Positions 1 through 10,431 of a stretch of DNA of 64,000 bases are shown piece by piece. This DNA is from Melitaea cinxia (Eukaryota; Arthropoda; Insecta; Lepidoptera; Nymphalidae): contig NC_059409.1 in assembly GCF_905220565.1 (NCBI RefSeq), forward strand, positions 13,758,549-13,822,548, read 5' to 3'. Under the pieces are notes generated by a model that saw only the letters and a list, made by a program, of their open reading frames with translations, searched no databases and was not told where the DNA came from. Within the stretch, counting starts at the first letter, position 1. The number at the start of each line of letters is the position of its first letter. Both the position numbers and the translations under genes were made by a program.

Positions 1-165
1 TACTGGCGGGTGCATTAGTGGTTGAAAATCTTATGACCAACCTCACGTCGATCATACGATATTTGTTTAGGTCCTACAGTCGTTTGTGTAGCCCAAACAG
101 ACGTTTGTCTTGGTCGGAACGTTTGTATATGTGTAGTATGATTGCTTTCTACTGAAAGCAGTTGT
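1..165 (+). repeat. degenerate tRNA-headed SINE (family B)
   Basis: Around 85-145 the text (CAGACGTTTGTCTTGGTC, then GTTTGTATATGTGT) matches, with many changes, the body of the better preserved copies at 12943 and 29609. The tRNA-like head is too decayed, or lies outside the window, to fold. Confidence 0.35.
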
Positions 166-1104
166 AGACCGTTTCAAATTTACTTTATATATGAATTTTT
201 AAAGTAAAACAAAGTAAAAAAATCTGGCTAAAACCTGGCGCATCCCGATTGGGTAAATCCTTTAATGTTACAAAAGATCAAAAGCAAATAATACTGGTCT
301 CAAATAGTGTTGTTTCATGGGTTAAGGTTCCCGAGGAGCGCTGTTATCACAGCGGGTGCAGAGTCTGAAAGGCTCTTATGAGGTTTCCATTGCTGTAGTA
401 GCCCAAACCTATTCCATAAGCTTGTCTAAAGAAGAGCGGAGATTCGGACAATAGTATAAAGCGTATTTAAAAGGACATCCCAATAACGGTTTCATTTATT
501 GAAACATTTTTTTATAAACGAATAAGTTTTTATTTCAATTTTTCAAAAGCTACGTCCACCGCTTACCATCAAGAGAACCGTAGGCTTCTTTGCCACCTAA
601 TTGACACTTACTGTTACCGGTATACTATTAAAACGTCATTTTCCAGCGTCACAGCGTCAGTGCTACTTGTTTTACAATATTTATGTATTAACCTAATATT
701 TTTCCATAATACCGGCTTTACATAAAAAATACAAAATAATTCGTCTCCATATCGTTTTTCGTTTTCACCAAAGCGAATTATTCCTCGGACACGGCGTGTT
801 TTGCATTGTCAATAGAGTGATTACGACATATATTATCCTTGACAGCCTGCAAATTAGACTGACCCGATATAATGACACTATCCGTCTCGAATTATTGCTG
901 TATTACGTTTTAATAATATCATTACGTGGTTGAGGTTGTATCGAATGTCACGTGGTACGTTGAATTTATTTATATTAACAACATAATAAGGATAAACAAA
1001 ATCAAACCAACCCGTAATTGAACAGCGCGGTGGATTAAGTTTCGATCTATCTTTAATATCTACGATTTTATTTTTGTGTTACCCACACATTAGGAATTCT
1101 AAAC
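166..1104. other. AT-rich DNA with two degenerate repeat pieces
   Basis: Positions 548-610 resemble the family A tail (GCTTACCATCA, then TTTGCCACCTAA). Positions 1012-1062 (GCGCGGTGGATTAAG) are a piece of the family B 3' half. Nothing else is recognisable, and no open frame deserves calling. Confidence 0.4.
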
Positions 1105-1297
1105 ATTTTTGAATATCATATCAAAAATTGACCGCTCCAGCGGGATTCGAACCCGCGTCTCCGACTGACCGTGTCGGCGCTCTAGCCAATTAAGCTATGG
1201 AACGATGTGCCCGCTAGAGCGAAATTTTTGATATGATGATTTTTAGTATCGGTTTAAGCGAACCGTGGCGTCAATTTTTGATATGATATTCAAAAAT
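1105..1297. mobile_element. short TIR element carrying a tRNA-like gene (family T, copy 1)
   Basis: The first 28 bases (1105-1132) are the exact reverse complement of the last 28 (1270-1297), so this 193-bp unit has perfect terminal inverted repeats. A third, imperfect copy of the arm sequence lies inside at about 1220-1243. The middle is almost entirely a complete tRNA-like cloverleaf on the minus strand. No transposase frame is present, so it would be a non-autonomous MITE. A related copy lacking the right arm lies at 31379-31545. I see no clear target duplication. Confidence 0.7.
1133..1204 (-). tRNA. tRNA-like gene, anticodon position reads GGT (Thr-like), C33 atypical
   Basis: Read on the minus strand, 72 bases fold as a full cloverleaf. 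The 7-bp acceptor stem is CGTTCCA with TGGAGCG (one G-T pair). The D arm is 4-9-4, the anticodon arm CCGAC/GTCGG has a 7-base loop, the variable loop has 4 bases, and the T stem GCGGG/CCCGC is perfect. Both pol III internal boxes fit consensus: A box TAGCTTAATTGG and B box GGTTCGAATCC. A run of five T follows the 3' end, as a pol III terminator. The anticodon place reads GGT, which would make it threonine, but the base before it is C instead of the nearly universal U33. It may therefore be a tRNA-derived sequence kept by a mobile element, not a decoding tRNA. Confidence 0.6.
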
Positions 1298-1311
1298 TTT
1301 TCGATCTATCT

Positions 1312-1740
1312 CCTACATGGCAACATTCATTTATGGTTTTGGATATCTGTCTCTCTGTCTCCCCACCATGCCTCGGAGAGCACGTTAAGTTTTCGGTCCC
1401 GGTTGCTATCATAGATGCATGATAGCGATCGTTACTTATAGTAGGGTGCATTGTGGATTAAGCTTTGATCCTTCTTTTATTCAACCACGCTGCTTCACCG
1501 CAGGTTGGCGGATACTTTATCTATTATGACCAACAATCGCTATCAGGTTTTTATGATAACAACTTAGACTGACGGCTTAACGTGCTCTCCGAGGTACGAC
1601 GGGGAGACGCACAAGGACAGACATCCAAACCGTAGAGAAACAAATATTCATCCTGAGCGGGAATTGAACCAGCAAACCGTCGATGTTTTAGGCGACTGAT
1701 CGCCAAATATCACCAACTCACCTACAAATATACTAGTACT
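1312..1740. repeat. two family B SINE pieces, tail to tail
   Basis: Positions 1312-1490 read forward through the SINE body (CCCCACCATGCCTCGGAGAG, then GATAGCGATCGTTACT) into its 3' part (GTGGATTAAGCTTTGATCC). From about 1488 the same text returns on the opposite strand (CCACGCTGCTTCACCGCAGG to CGGGGAGACGCACAAGGACA). It ends in a decayed tRNA-like head near 1660-1735, where a B-box-like GGTTCAATTCC is visible on the minus strand. The two copies can form a large hairpin. Confidence 0.65.
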
Positions 1741-2007
1741 AAATCTTTAGTGTAAACTCATTTCAATTCCACTTAGTAATTAAAGATGTCCAAATCGCAA
1801 AGACACGCGTAGGTCTTTGTGGGCAGAATGTTAAGTAATAACATCTCATCGCGGATCATTAATTACAAGCTATTATTATAAACGAAAACCAATTGTACAT
1901 TTCACAACACAAGCATTGTAAAAAAAAAATTGACTTATATTCCTTTTTATTTTTGACACTTATTAAATGAACTAGGCGACTCGCGCGGTCACTTTCGTTT
2001 TCTGTTT

Positions 2008-2335
2008 TAACCAACTTCAAAAAAAGAGGAGGTAATTCGAAAGTATTTTTTCATAACTTTTTACATGGTGTATCGATAATAGTGTATCTTTTTTTAAAAC
2101 GAAAACTGGTGATTGGCCATGCTTCGATGCCTATTTAATGGACATTTTTTTCGTCCACCTACGTTGTGTTACTTATCGAAATTCAAGTCGACCAATCCTT
2201 TTCCGTCTTTTCTCCACTCAAAATAACATTGGAGGAATCAGCCGTGCTCTACTGGCACAAATGAAAGCCATTCAATAAATCAATTAATTAATTGAAGTCG
2301 TGTTTTTTTTTTTCGTTTGCGCGTATATACAATTA
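2008..2335 (+). repeat. degenerate family D element
   Basis: It opens with a changed terminus, CCAACTTCAAAAAAAGAGGA, keeps internal motifs such as TTTTTTCGTCCACCTACGTT, and closes with TTGAAGTCG, a T run and TCGTTTGCGCG near 2293-2320. About 95 bases (2196-2290) are not shared with other copies and may be a later insertion. Confidence 0.5.
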
Positions 2336-2401
2336 TGACCCTACAAGTAGCTTTTGAAGATTTTCAATTGTGCAACCGTTAGAATTCCTAACGCAGACTA
2401 A

Positions 2402-2428
2402 GAGACTAGACTAGACTAGACTAGACTA
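2402..2428 (+). repeat. AGACT pentanucleotide microsatellite
   Basis: About five consecutive copies of AGACT. The array directly abuts the left target duplication of the retroposed insert that follows. Confidence 0.85.
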
Positions 2429-2950
2429 AGATCACATAGGATCTCCGCGATGCTCGGCGACGGCGAGTCCTGGAAGGCTATGGTCTCATTCTGAGACAAT
2501 AATGTCCAAGAAGGAGAATGACGAGCGAGTAAGAGAGGAGGCCGCCGCCGACGACTCCCTCCGCAGCCGATGAACGGGGGTGCGTAGGAGGCGCTACTTA
2601 ATGTGCCTCCAGTAACGCTCCTGTGCCCGTGTTGGTCCGGGATTGGAACCCGGTCCTTCTAGACACGGCGTCGTCAGGATTGTTCATAGGTGAGCCGGAC
2701 AGTCCCCGTGGAGGAAAAGTCTGGCCTTTTCTCCCGAGGCCAGCCTGTCGCTGGAGGGATCCTGTTGCCTGCAGATCCGGGACCCTCCAATTAAAGTGGC
2801 TGAAGGCTCCTGCAGGGGTTTTATCGGTATTGCACCCCCATGTGCTGAAGCCGACATACTGTCTAGAAATGCCTACCCGGGCACCCTGGATGTCACACGT
2901 ACTCGTAAATGGGATGCCAAAAAAAAGAAAACAAATAGATCACGTAGGAT
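2429..2950 (+). mobile_element. GC-rich retroposed insert with 14-bp target duplication
   Basis: AGATCACATAGGAT (2429-2442) and AGATCACGTAGGAT (2937-2950) differ at one base and bracket 494 bp of unusually GC-rich sequence ending in an A-rich tail (CCAAAAAAAAGAAAACAAAT). Long imperfect target duplications and an A tail are the mark of target-primed reverse transcription, so this is a retroposed copy in plus orientation. A frame at 2623-3030 reads through it, but CpG and GC richness alone would keep frames open and no motif of reverse transcriptase or endonuclease is visible. It is probably the 3' part of a LINE, or a processed copy of another transcript. The family is not identified. Confidence 0.65.
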
Positions 2951-3488
2951 GGAAAATACAGAAAGAAGAACTATCGAGCCATCGAGATTATATTTATAAA
3001 AATGAATGTTTGTCTGTATGTTCTTTATAGAATCAGTCGTAAACAATCCATTTGATCATGTCATGATCTTCAGCAAAGTATTGTAAGGTTTCTGAGTTCT
3101 TACGTCCAAAAAAAATAATAATAAAAAAGCGTAGCATCGTGCGCAGGGTACAGCTTGTTAAGTATATATATACATATAAATTGATGTAAAGTGTATATCC
3201 GCATAACTTCCGAAAAACTAAGTTAAATCGAATAATCCTTTTTTATTGAGTTCGTTATTCTCAGGGTAAGGTTCGTGTGAAAGAAAATTTGGAAAAAAAT
3301 TGTCACAAACTACGTATACTATTACTATATTATTTTACAATAGTTTTAAGTAATAGTATATACACTACTACTATACTGTTTTAGTTAGAAGTACTCTAAC
3401 TATTTTAAGTAATTTACCGACGATGAGACTAGATTAGAGTCAAACGTGACCACGTATGTAACCTCGTTGAAACATCGAAAGTTTTAAA
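2951..3488. other. AT-rich DNA, nothing recognised
   Basis: Low-complexity A/T runs and scattered ATTACTATAT repeats. No convincing frame, RNA fold or repeat end. Confidence 0.4.
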
Positions 3489-3973
3489 ATGACAACCATG
3501 GTAAGTAACGAATAAGTAAAAGTTAATTTACAGTTGTATTAAATAATAGAAAACTTATTTAAATTGTTGTGTAATACAATAAAACTAAGCGACAATTGTA
3601 AATCTTAAACATACAAAATAATATATACCTATAAAGAAGGTTTGTTTTTAACTGTAAAAACTACGTACAAAATACACAGCGTCGAAAATAAAGAAAATAG
3701 AACCTCCTTTTTGAAGTCGGTCATGATACAAGTATTTATTTAAGCGTTGCTAATACGTAAAAGGATTATAAACAAACAAAAAAAATTACCGAAATTTGGA
3801 ACGTGCTTATTATGCTAATATCTAAGACACACAATGACCAACTGACGCGAGCCAAGGAACAGGTGAAAGCACTGACCGAGCCTAAATACTTAATCCGCAT
3901 GCAACATGCACATGCCAACCGCAATGCTTACGAATACCCTTTCAAAACTAAATGCACATGTCTAATGACATGA
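3489..3973 (+). CDS. candidate two-exon small gene, unknown product (weak)
   Basis: An ATG in good context (TTAAAATGACA) opens a four-codon frame, 3489-3500, that runs into a consensus donor, ATG|GTAAGTAACG. The next plausible acceptor, GCTAATATCTAAG|ACA at 3826, keeps phase 0. It opens a 48-codon frame (3827-3970) ending in TGA at 3971-3973, for a 52-residue product. Exon 2 is of mixed composition, less AT-rich than its surroundings, and encodes a charged stretch with residues such as LTRAKEQVKALTEPKYLIRM. A second possible donor, CAG|GTGAAAG, lies inside exon 2. I recognise no family. A frame this short can arise by chance, and the call rests on the start and donor pairing plus phase. Confidence 0.22.
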
Positions 3974-4290
3974 CCACGTGAACTAACACAACCCTCATTT
4001 TGAGATTAAAGCCAACTTCGAAATAATTATTATTGAGACAATAATTTATTTTTGGGTATAATTCAGAATTGTGGTTTCAATTATTATATTCCATATCTTA
4101 ATAAGAATTGCAAGTTCGGTGACTTTATTACTATTGCACATACTCGTATACATATCTGTTTTTTCCATTTAATAATAATAATTATAGCAAAGAATATTAC
4201 CTATAGCCTTTTCACGTTAAGAAAATAATCACACATGGCTGTCAGTTAAATTAGCCACGCCTTGACCATTTATAAGTTGTAGCAAATTAG

Positions 4291-4402
4291 AACGATCCGC
4301 CAACCCGCAGTGAAGCAGCGTGGTGCACTGAGCTCTGATCCTTCTCCTACATGGAGAAGGAGCCTTATGCCCAGCAGTTGAATGTTACAGGCTGAGTCAT
4401 GA
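4291..4402 (+). repeat. family B SINE, 3' fragment
   Basis: GATCCGCCAACCCGCAGTGA and GAGCTCTGATCCTTCTCCTA match the 3' half of the full copy at 41251-41593. No head is present. Confidence 0.7.
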
Positions 4403-5650
4403 TCGTAATTGTGAAATTAGAAAGTGTGAATGAAGAAGTGGTGTTCAAATTAAACAGTTGAATTAAGTCCTTCAGAAAGCCGTTCCAATTTACTAGGATG
4501 TAATTGGTCAAGAGGAGCTAAGATGAATAATAGCGATGAATCACTATTTTCTTAACGCAAAAAGACTATAATTACTAAAAAACCCGATGCGTCACTTGAA
4601 CATACAGATAAATAAGTTCGTGTACTTAACAAAAATAACAAATTATTATAAACAATTTAAGTTACATTCAATTTAAATAGCTCTATACAATTTTGTGTGT
4701 GCTATACTATTTTTGTCCTTTAAAAAAATGTGTTTGTCGTTAATATTTTACATCCTGTCACAATGACGATGCTCTAAGCTAGATTCAAATTAAAAAAAAA
4801 AAAAAAACATAATATATGAATGAATTTCGTATGAATGATGACCCATTGAAAGTGTTTTGAAAACATCGTCGTCACATAAAGGATGTGGTAACAGAAATGT
4901 ACAGTCATCAACATAACAAATTTGAATTTGACATTTCAAATTGTCGTTATTAGCATACTGGCCAGCGGTGGACTCGCGCTTCGAAATTTAAATTTTTAAA
5001 CAGCCTTTCACATTTGTAGTCTGTTGAAAAGACTGTTCTGTCATTCATAAGTTACATGTTCTTTTTTTAAATTATATAAGTAAATTAAATTTGTTTCGGG
5101 TTTTTGCAGCCTTCTTTGTATTTATTAACTAAATGTTTGCACAAAGATTAGTACTAAAGGTAAATTAAGAGGAACTTGTAACTATCCTAATTAATAATAC
5201 AAAAATAAGCATACGTTGACGCGTAAACCTTTACTAATTTTACTAAATGCATCTCTTACTGTTATAATGATATTAATTAATCACTATCATCTTTATTTTA
5301 TTAAGAAACAGACATGCTGTTAGAATCAAATTAAAAATGCTATTGTTAATATAAATCCATTAACTTGACCGATGATAAAGCGATTCAACATCAAATTTGT
5401 TCAGACAATAAAACAAAACGTCTGCCCACTCGTGCGTTTAAATTGTAATAAAAAATTCTTCCAAATATGTATGAATGGACGTACGATGCACGAAAATAAA
5501 AGTATGATTTCGACGTTTACTACACGAACGTTAAAATATTTTTGTTGTACATTGAAAGTTTTATATCATATCATTTCAAGTATGTCAGTACTTTATCATC
5601 AATGTATCACGTAAATTATTCTAACACTTTTGTAGAATATTTTTTTATAG
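4403..5650. other. AT-rich DNA, no gene supported
   Basis: Includes an A run at about 4790-4807. An 80-codon frame at 5372-5614 has no flanking splice or promoter support. No repeat family was recognised. Confidence 0.4.
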
Positions 5651-5752
5651 AAGGCAGTACGAGGGGTGATTAGAACGAGCATGCGCGTGGGCAGGCGCCT
5701 TGTCATCGCATGGGTCATTGTATATACGCTCACAGACTATAGCATTTTTTAG
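5651..5752 (+). CDS. candidate short terminal exon (weak)
   Basis: A strong acceptor, AGAATATTTTTTTATAG, precedes a GC-richer block in which only one of three frames is open. It gives 33 residues rich in Arg and Val with a hydrophobic middle (LVIAWVIVYTL), then TAG at 5750-5752. No upstream exon was found. GC-rich islets like this often stay open by chance. Confidence 0.15.
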   Translation, partial: KAVRGVIRTSMRVGRRLVIAWVIVYTLTDYSIF

Positions 5753-6170
5753 AATAGTCGACAAGTATACTTGCAAAAAACAATTGTAGGAAAAAGACAT
5801 ACTAACTTTTGTTAAAACTGAACTTGTTCTTTTACAGTCTAATTCGTTGATAAACTAATTATTACCCATTATTTTTATACATTTGATACATCAAACTAAT
5901 TAATAACTATATGTATTTTTATATCTGGGTTTTGTCACAATTTGTCACAGTTTTATTGATGCCAGAGAATAAATCTCTTTTAACAAAATAAAGAAAAGAA
6001 TAAACATTTTTCAATTTTTACGAATTAAGGAAAATAAAAAAAATCACATAGCCTAAAAGAGTTTTTAATTGCAGATATTTTAAAACATAATTTGACACAA
6101 GAAACAATTTTGCTCACGTTTTTCATTTTTTTTGTACTTATATTATCATCGATTTGTCTAACACATCGAA

Positions 6171-6296
6171 ATGTACAGAACGAAGAGATTTGCATTGAAT
6201 AAGCTCGGGCTGGACAGCGGCCTGTCATTAGCCGACGGGCGCGCCCTCTCTGCGCTCGTCGAACTCAAATTATTATGTTTAACGCTTGCGACATAG
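6171..6296 (+). CDS. 41-codon frame in a GC-rich islet, unknown (weak)
   Basis: ATG in good context (CGAAATGTA) opens 41 codons, Leu- and Ala-rich (GLDSGLSLADGRALSALVEL), ending in TAG at 6294-6296. Part of the block (about 6195-6270) is markedly GC- and CpG-rich against its surroundings. All plus and minus frames are partly open through it, so coding strand and frame are not decided; one minus frame is open for 57 codons. It could equally be a regulatory element or an untranslated exon. Confidence 0.18.
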   Translation: MYRTKRFALNKLGLDSGLSLADGRALSALVELKLLCLTLAT

Positions 6297-6774
6297 CATG
6301 CCGTTGCATTATTGTAACTCGCTTTTAATTTTTAATTACTATTTATTCGTTATAGTTATAATTTTCTTCTTAATTTATCATTTCAATCATAATATGTTAA
6401 AGAGATACCAGAAAATAAATCAATGTTGATAAAAATCGGACCAAGGATTACAAATTCCATGGAATTTGTAAAAACTAAAAAGATGAAAAATTATTTTACC
6501 ATTTGTTGATGTCTTTTTAACCTCGTATTTATTGGAGAGACGTTTGTAAATAACAACAAAGTAAAACAATAATTACTTTATTCAAGTTGAACGGAGTCGG
6601 AACGTAGAATTTGCAGAGAAGAATCGGGAAGAAATTCCGCAGTTGCTGTTTATTTAAAAACTTTTTGATATAACATTAGCTGCCTGAAACACAGCTCCAC
6701 TAAACCCAAACATCTTTATCATTGATGTAATCTTGAACCAAATGACACGCTTCAGCTATTAAATTCTTTTTAAT
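6297..6774. other. AT-rich DNA, nothing recognised
   Basis: No open frame, RNA fold or repeat end seen. Confidence 0.4.
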
Positions 6775-6932
6775 ATCATCACATCAGCCTATTGCAGTCC
6801 ACTGCTAGACATAGGCCTCCACAAGTTCGCGCAAAAAATGGCGTGAACTCATATGTGTTGCCCATAGTCACCACGCTGGGCAGGCGGATTGGTGACCGGG
6901 GTAACAGGGGTGTGACTTTTTAATATAAAATT
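6775..6932 (-). repeat. RTE-like LINE 3' end (family C), fragment
   Basis: Plus-strand text CAGTCCACTGCTAGACATAG, GGCCTCCACAAGTTCGCG and CACCACGCTGGGCAGGCGG is the reverse complement of the 3' end seen better at 39115-39365 and 55610-55920. Confidence 0.75.
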
Positions 6933-8806
6933 TTAAATTAATTTTTTGGTAATCGTAAAATTGTTTGTAGATTTTTTTTTATTACACATGCAAATACCAG
7001 GAATAACCTAGAAAGCAGAAGTTTATTTGGGCAGTCGAAAACTTGGTGTGAGCCTCTCTGATGTCCATACTCTAAAAAAATTCGGAGTCACAGTATGACT
7101 TGCTTATGCTCATGCGCAGTCTTGATCTACTTTCTGTTGATAGAAGACGAAAGCGGAAGATAATGACTTTCCACTTGGTAGAGTAGTTAATCACTTGATA
7201 ACGCACGGTTTATCAAGTCCACAATTGGGGAGGGTTAGGTCTGTTATTGGCTTTTACTCCTTCGTTGCAAAAAGTACGATGCTGAAATAAATACGGACCA
7301 GATAGTTAAAGATAACATATAGGCTACGTTTGATTTCGAAATTCCAACAGCATAGAGACATAAGTTCCTTTACGTTGAAACGTAGGATACAGCTATTAAC
7401 ACATACTTTAGCTTGCATAGGTAGCTTCGATAGGCAGCTTTGATGCGGGTTCTATCGAGTGACGTACATTTGAAAAAGCATAGGGTCAGAAAAAGCCGTA
7501 TTAAGCCTCCTTGTATGGGTACCGGCCTTTGTCCGTGTGTTTTTTACCTTCCACCCTCATTTATGCTTTTTTGCAACAAAAAAGGTGTTTCTATAAAATT
7601 TCAAAGGAAACGATGCGAATAATTCTTCGTTTCATGTTTCTTAGTTTTTTTAATGGGAAATATTTGAACGCCCACATGTGTGAGTCTATCTGTGATCTCT
7701 TTTTGATAGACCTCCTTTTGAGACGGACCCAGGCTCCATTGTCCATTGTTTTTCAAGCTTTATGTCCATTGTTATGGATATAATTAGAAAGAGTTGATGG
7801 ATGACACGATAAAAAGATCTTTACGTATTTTTTATTGATTTTTAATGTTATTAAAAAGTTCATGTTTTAGTAACTGGCGGATTTGCTCGTGGATGTGGAA
7901 TATTGTTTTATTACGTGTAAAATTAATTTCTTAAGTAATAACAAAGTCTATTGGTATTCGTTTTATTAGAATACACAGTTCGGTGCAAAATTAAGTCAAT
8001 GTCGCATTATTTTTAATGTACATTCATATTTAGTAAAAGCTTTTCAATATTTATTACTTGATTTGTTACTTGAACATACAGAAATAAATAAAGATAGGTA
8101 TTTATTATTATTATTATTAATATTTATATACTATTACTTAAAACTATAGTTCTTGAAATAGTCTATGTTTTTAAAACTTGATTTAAATAATATTTATAGA
8201 CTCACTTTGGCACCGTATTTATAAAAATAGCTGTAAGTACTCAAGTATGTCTACTTTTTAACTCGTCAAAATTATTCATTTTTACTCGATAGTTATGGCA
8301 AAGAAAATAATTTGATTCTGTACTTTAGGTACAGTTATATGACCTTATATCTAGAAAAATTACTGAATTTGCTAGAGAAGTATTTAAAGGTGGAAAATCA
8401 ATATTTCAATCAATGATATAGAAAATAAGAGCCAAATGTAAATTTCTTGTAGGTACCAAATCTTATTGGTCGACATACGAAAAAAATATCTTGACATTGG
8501 CAAAATAAATCATCGAAATCATGAATCATTTGAAGTCAAAGATTTTGTTCAAACAGTGAAACATGGTTTCATGTAAATGCATGTAAGACTGTCTGACTTA
8601 TGGTGTTTATGGTGTTAAACCTATGTACTAAATCGAAGGATATATAGAATAGAATAATGTAATCTAACTTCCTTAAGACACATTTAATATAATCTGTTGA
8701 AAATATTCCTTATGTTGTAAATGGAGTATTCCTACAGGACAACAACCAAGAAGCAAACATCGAAAATACAACAAAATTGGCTTAGCATGAAATAATTTCG
8801 AATGCT
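6933..8806. other. AT-rich DNA, no gene supported
   Basis: Overlapping frames at 7440-7783 lie in T-rich, low-complexity sequence and have no supporting signals. An ATT microsatellite lies at about 8101-8120. The stretch 8380-8800 and its continuation after 9853 has a slightly coding-like look but is interrupted by stops in every frame. Confidence 0.4.
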
Positions 8807-9852
8807 GTTAAATTATTGAGATGGGAACTCCGGAACACCTCGTTGCGCTTATTCACAATCTGTACACTGAGAACCGTTCTTTCGTCAGGATTGGTACGGA
8901 ATGCTCCAGTATGTTCCAAACAAAGAAAGGTGTGAGACAGGGTTGTATTCTGTTCCCCACACTTTTTAACATATACGGAGAGTACATTATTAGAAAGACG
9001 ATTGAAAATTGGAGGAAAGGTTTTCCTATAGGTGGAAAAAGACTGTCAAATCTCAGGTATGCTGACGACACCATTCTTCTCGCAACATCCGTAGAAGATA
9101 TGAGAGAGCTGTTCCATAGGATGGAGTTCGAAAGTCTAAATATGGGGCTTGCAGTAAATCGAACGAAAACCAAGGTTATGATAGTGGATCGAGCCGGAAA
9201 CCTATCAAAAGATACTCTCAACGTTCCGGGCATTGACACCGTCGATCGCTACATTTACCTAGGTGCCCAAATCTGTAATGACGGCAGTTGTGTCCCCGAA
9301 ATAAGAAGGCGTATTGGGATGGCAAAGGATGCTATGGCGCGTCTGGACAACATCTGGAAGAAAAGGGGAATCGGTATCAGAACCAAGACCAGGCTAGTAC
9401 GAGCCCTTGTGTTCCCTATCTTCCTGTATGGAGTTGAGACATGGACAATCCTGGCCCGAGAAAGGCAAAGGATTGATGCATTCGAAATGTGGTGCTGGAG
9501 GCGAATGCTGAGAATACCTTGGACTGCGAAACGCACTAATGCGTCGATCCTGGCCCAGCTCCATATCAAAACCAGGTTGTCCACCATATGCCGACGGCGT
9601 ATTTTGTCGTACTTCGGCCACACGATGCGCAGAGGCGATAAAAATCTGGAGAGACTGATTGTGGTTGGGAACACGGACGGCAAAAGATCGCGCGGTCGTT
9701 CACCAACTCATCTGCCACTAAGTTATACACGGTCGTAAGAGACGCCATGGACAGAGACCGGTGGAGGCGCATCATCCGCTCCAGATGCAACCCTGATGCT
9801 GACCACGATCCTCAGACATGAGGGACCGACAAGAGAGAGAGTTAAATTATTG
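8807..9852 (+). mobile_element. 5'-truncated RTE-like LINE insertion with perfect 12-bp target duplication
   Basis: GTTAAATTATTG at 8807-8818 is repeated exactly at 9841-9852, so the insert is 8819-9840. The left junction falls inside the reverse transcriptase gene and the right end is a GA-rich tail (GAGAGAGAG) instead of poly(A). This is the structure expected when target-primed reverse transcription stops early. The perfect duplication suggests a fairly recent insertion. Confidence 0.88.
8821..9821 (+). pseudogene. reverse transcriptase C-terminal fragment of an RTE-like non-LTR retrotransposon
   Basis: The 305-codon frame (8821-9738) keeps the last parts of a LINE reverse transcriptase: a GVRQGC block at residues 37-42, the catalytic YADD at 80-83, and a conserved tail typical of RTE-type enzymes (LYGVETWT about 202-209, AFEMWCWRRMLRIPW about 220-234). 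The endonuclease and the first half of the polymerase are missing, because the insertion is 5' truncated. The serine normally following GVRQGCIL is Phe. Near 9705-9720 a small deletion shifts the frame: after residue 296 the encoded text is foreign and stops at 9738. The true C-terminus (VRDAMDRDRWRRIIRSRC) resumes one frame over and ends with TGA at 9819-9821. It is a dead copy. The first ATG here is internal to the original protein and not a real start. Confidence 0.9.
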
Positions 9853-10431
9853 CCATCACTGAGATCAGAATTAACAACACAGAAAATTTATGGGCAGACC
9901 TGAAAAGTATCCTTATCAATGAATATAAAACATCGCCGTCGAATCCAAATATATTTTGTGCGAACATATACAAGACCAGTGGTACCTAATTTCACCAGAC
10001 TACTGAAGAAAACTTGAAAAAGTATAAAAAACTGATGTACACTGTTAATGAAGTCATTTGAAAAGGCAAAAGGACTTCGGACTTAATATTAACGTTACGA
10101 TTTGAATGTGTTTTCTCACGTGCGCAAAAGTGAACCAAAATAATAGTGATTATTTTATACCAATCTCATTTTTATACTTTGACAGAATTTTTTAACTAAC
10201 GTAAAAATAAACGTAGATTTTAAATAAATTAAATAATTTAATAACACATTTTTTAAGAAATATACGGTACTTACTCAGTTTTGCATGTAACTATATATGA
10301 ATTATCCTGCGTTTGGGATTTACCAAATATTATTTTTAAATAACAACCAGTTAAAAATTCAATTCAAGTTATAATTTATTAACTTTGACAAAAAAAATGT
10401 TATAACAAAATATTTGGTGTCATTATTTCAG
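9853..10431. other. AT-rich DNA flanking the LINE insertion
   Basis: No gene supported. The first 200 bases could be old coding sequence (an open run from about 9879 to 9988 is closed by TAA), but I do not recognise it. Confidence 0.35.

Noticed and set aside
2623..3030. 135-codon frame read as a host gene
   Set aside because: It starts inside the GC-rich retroposed insert and runs past the target duplication into flanking DNA, so it cannot be one original gene.
8853..9790. Minus-strand frames opposite the reverse transcriptase
   Set aside because: Shadows of the plus-strand LINE gene, which has the catalytic motifs.
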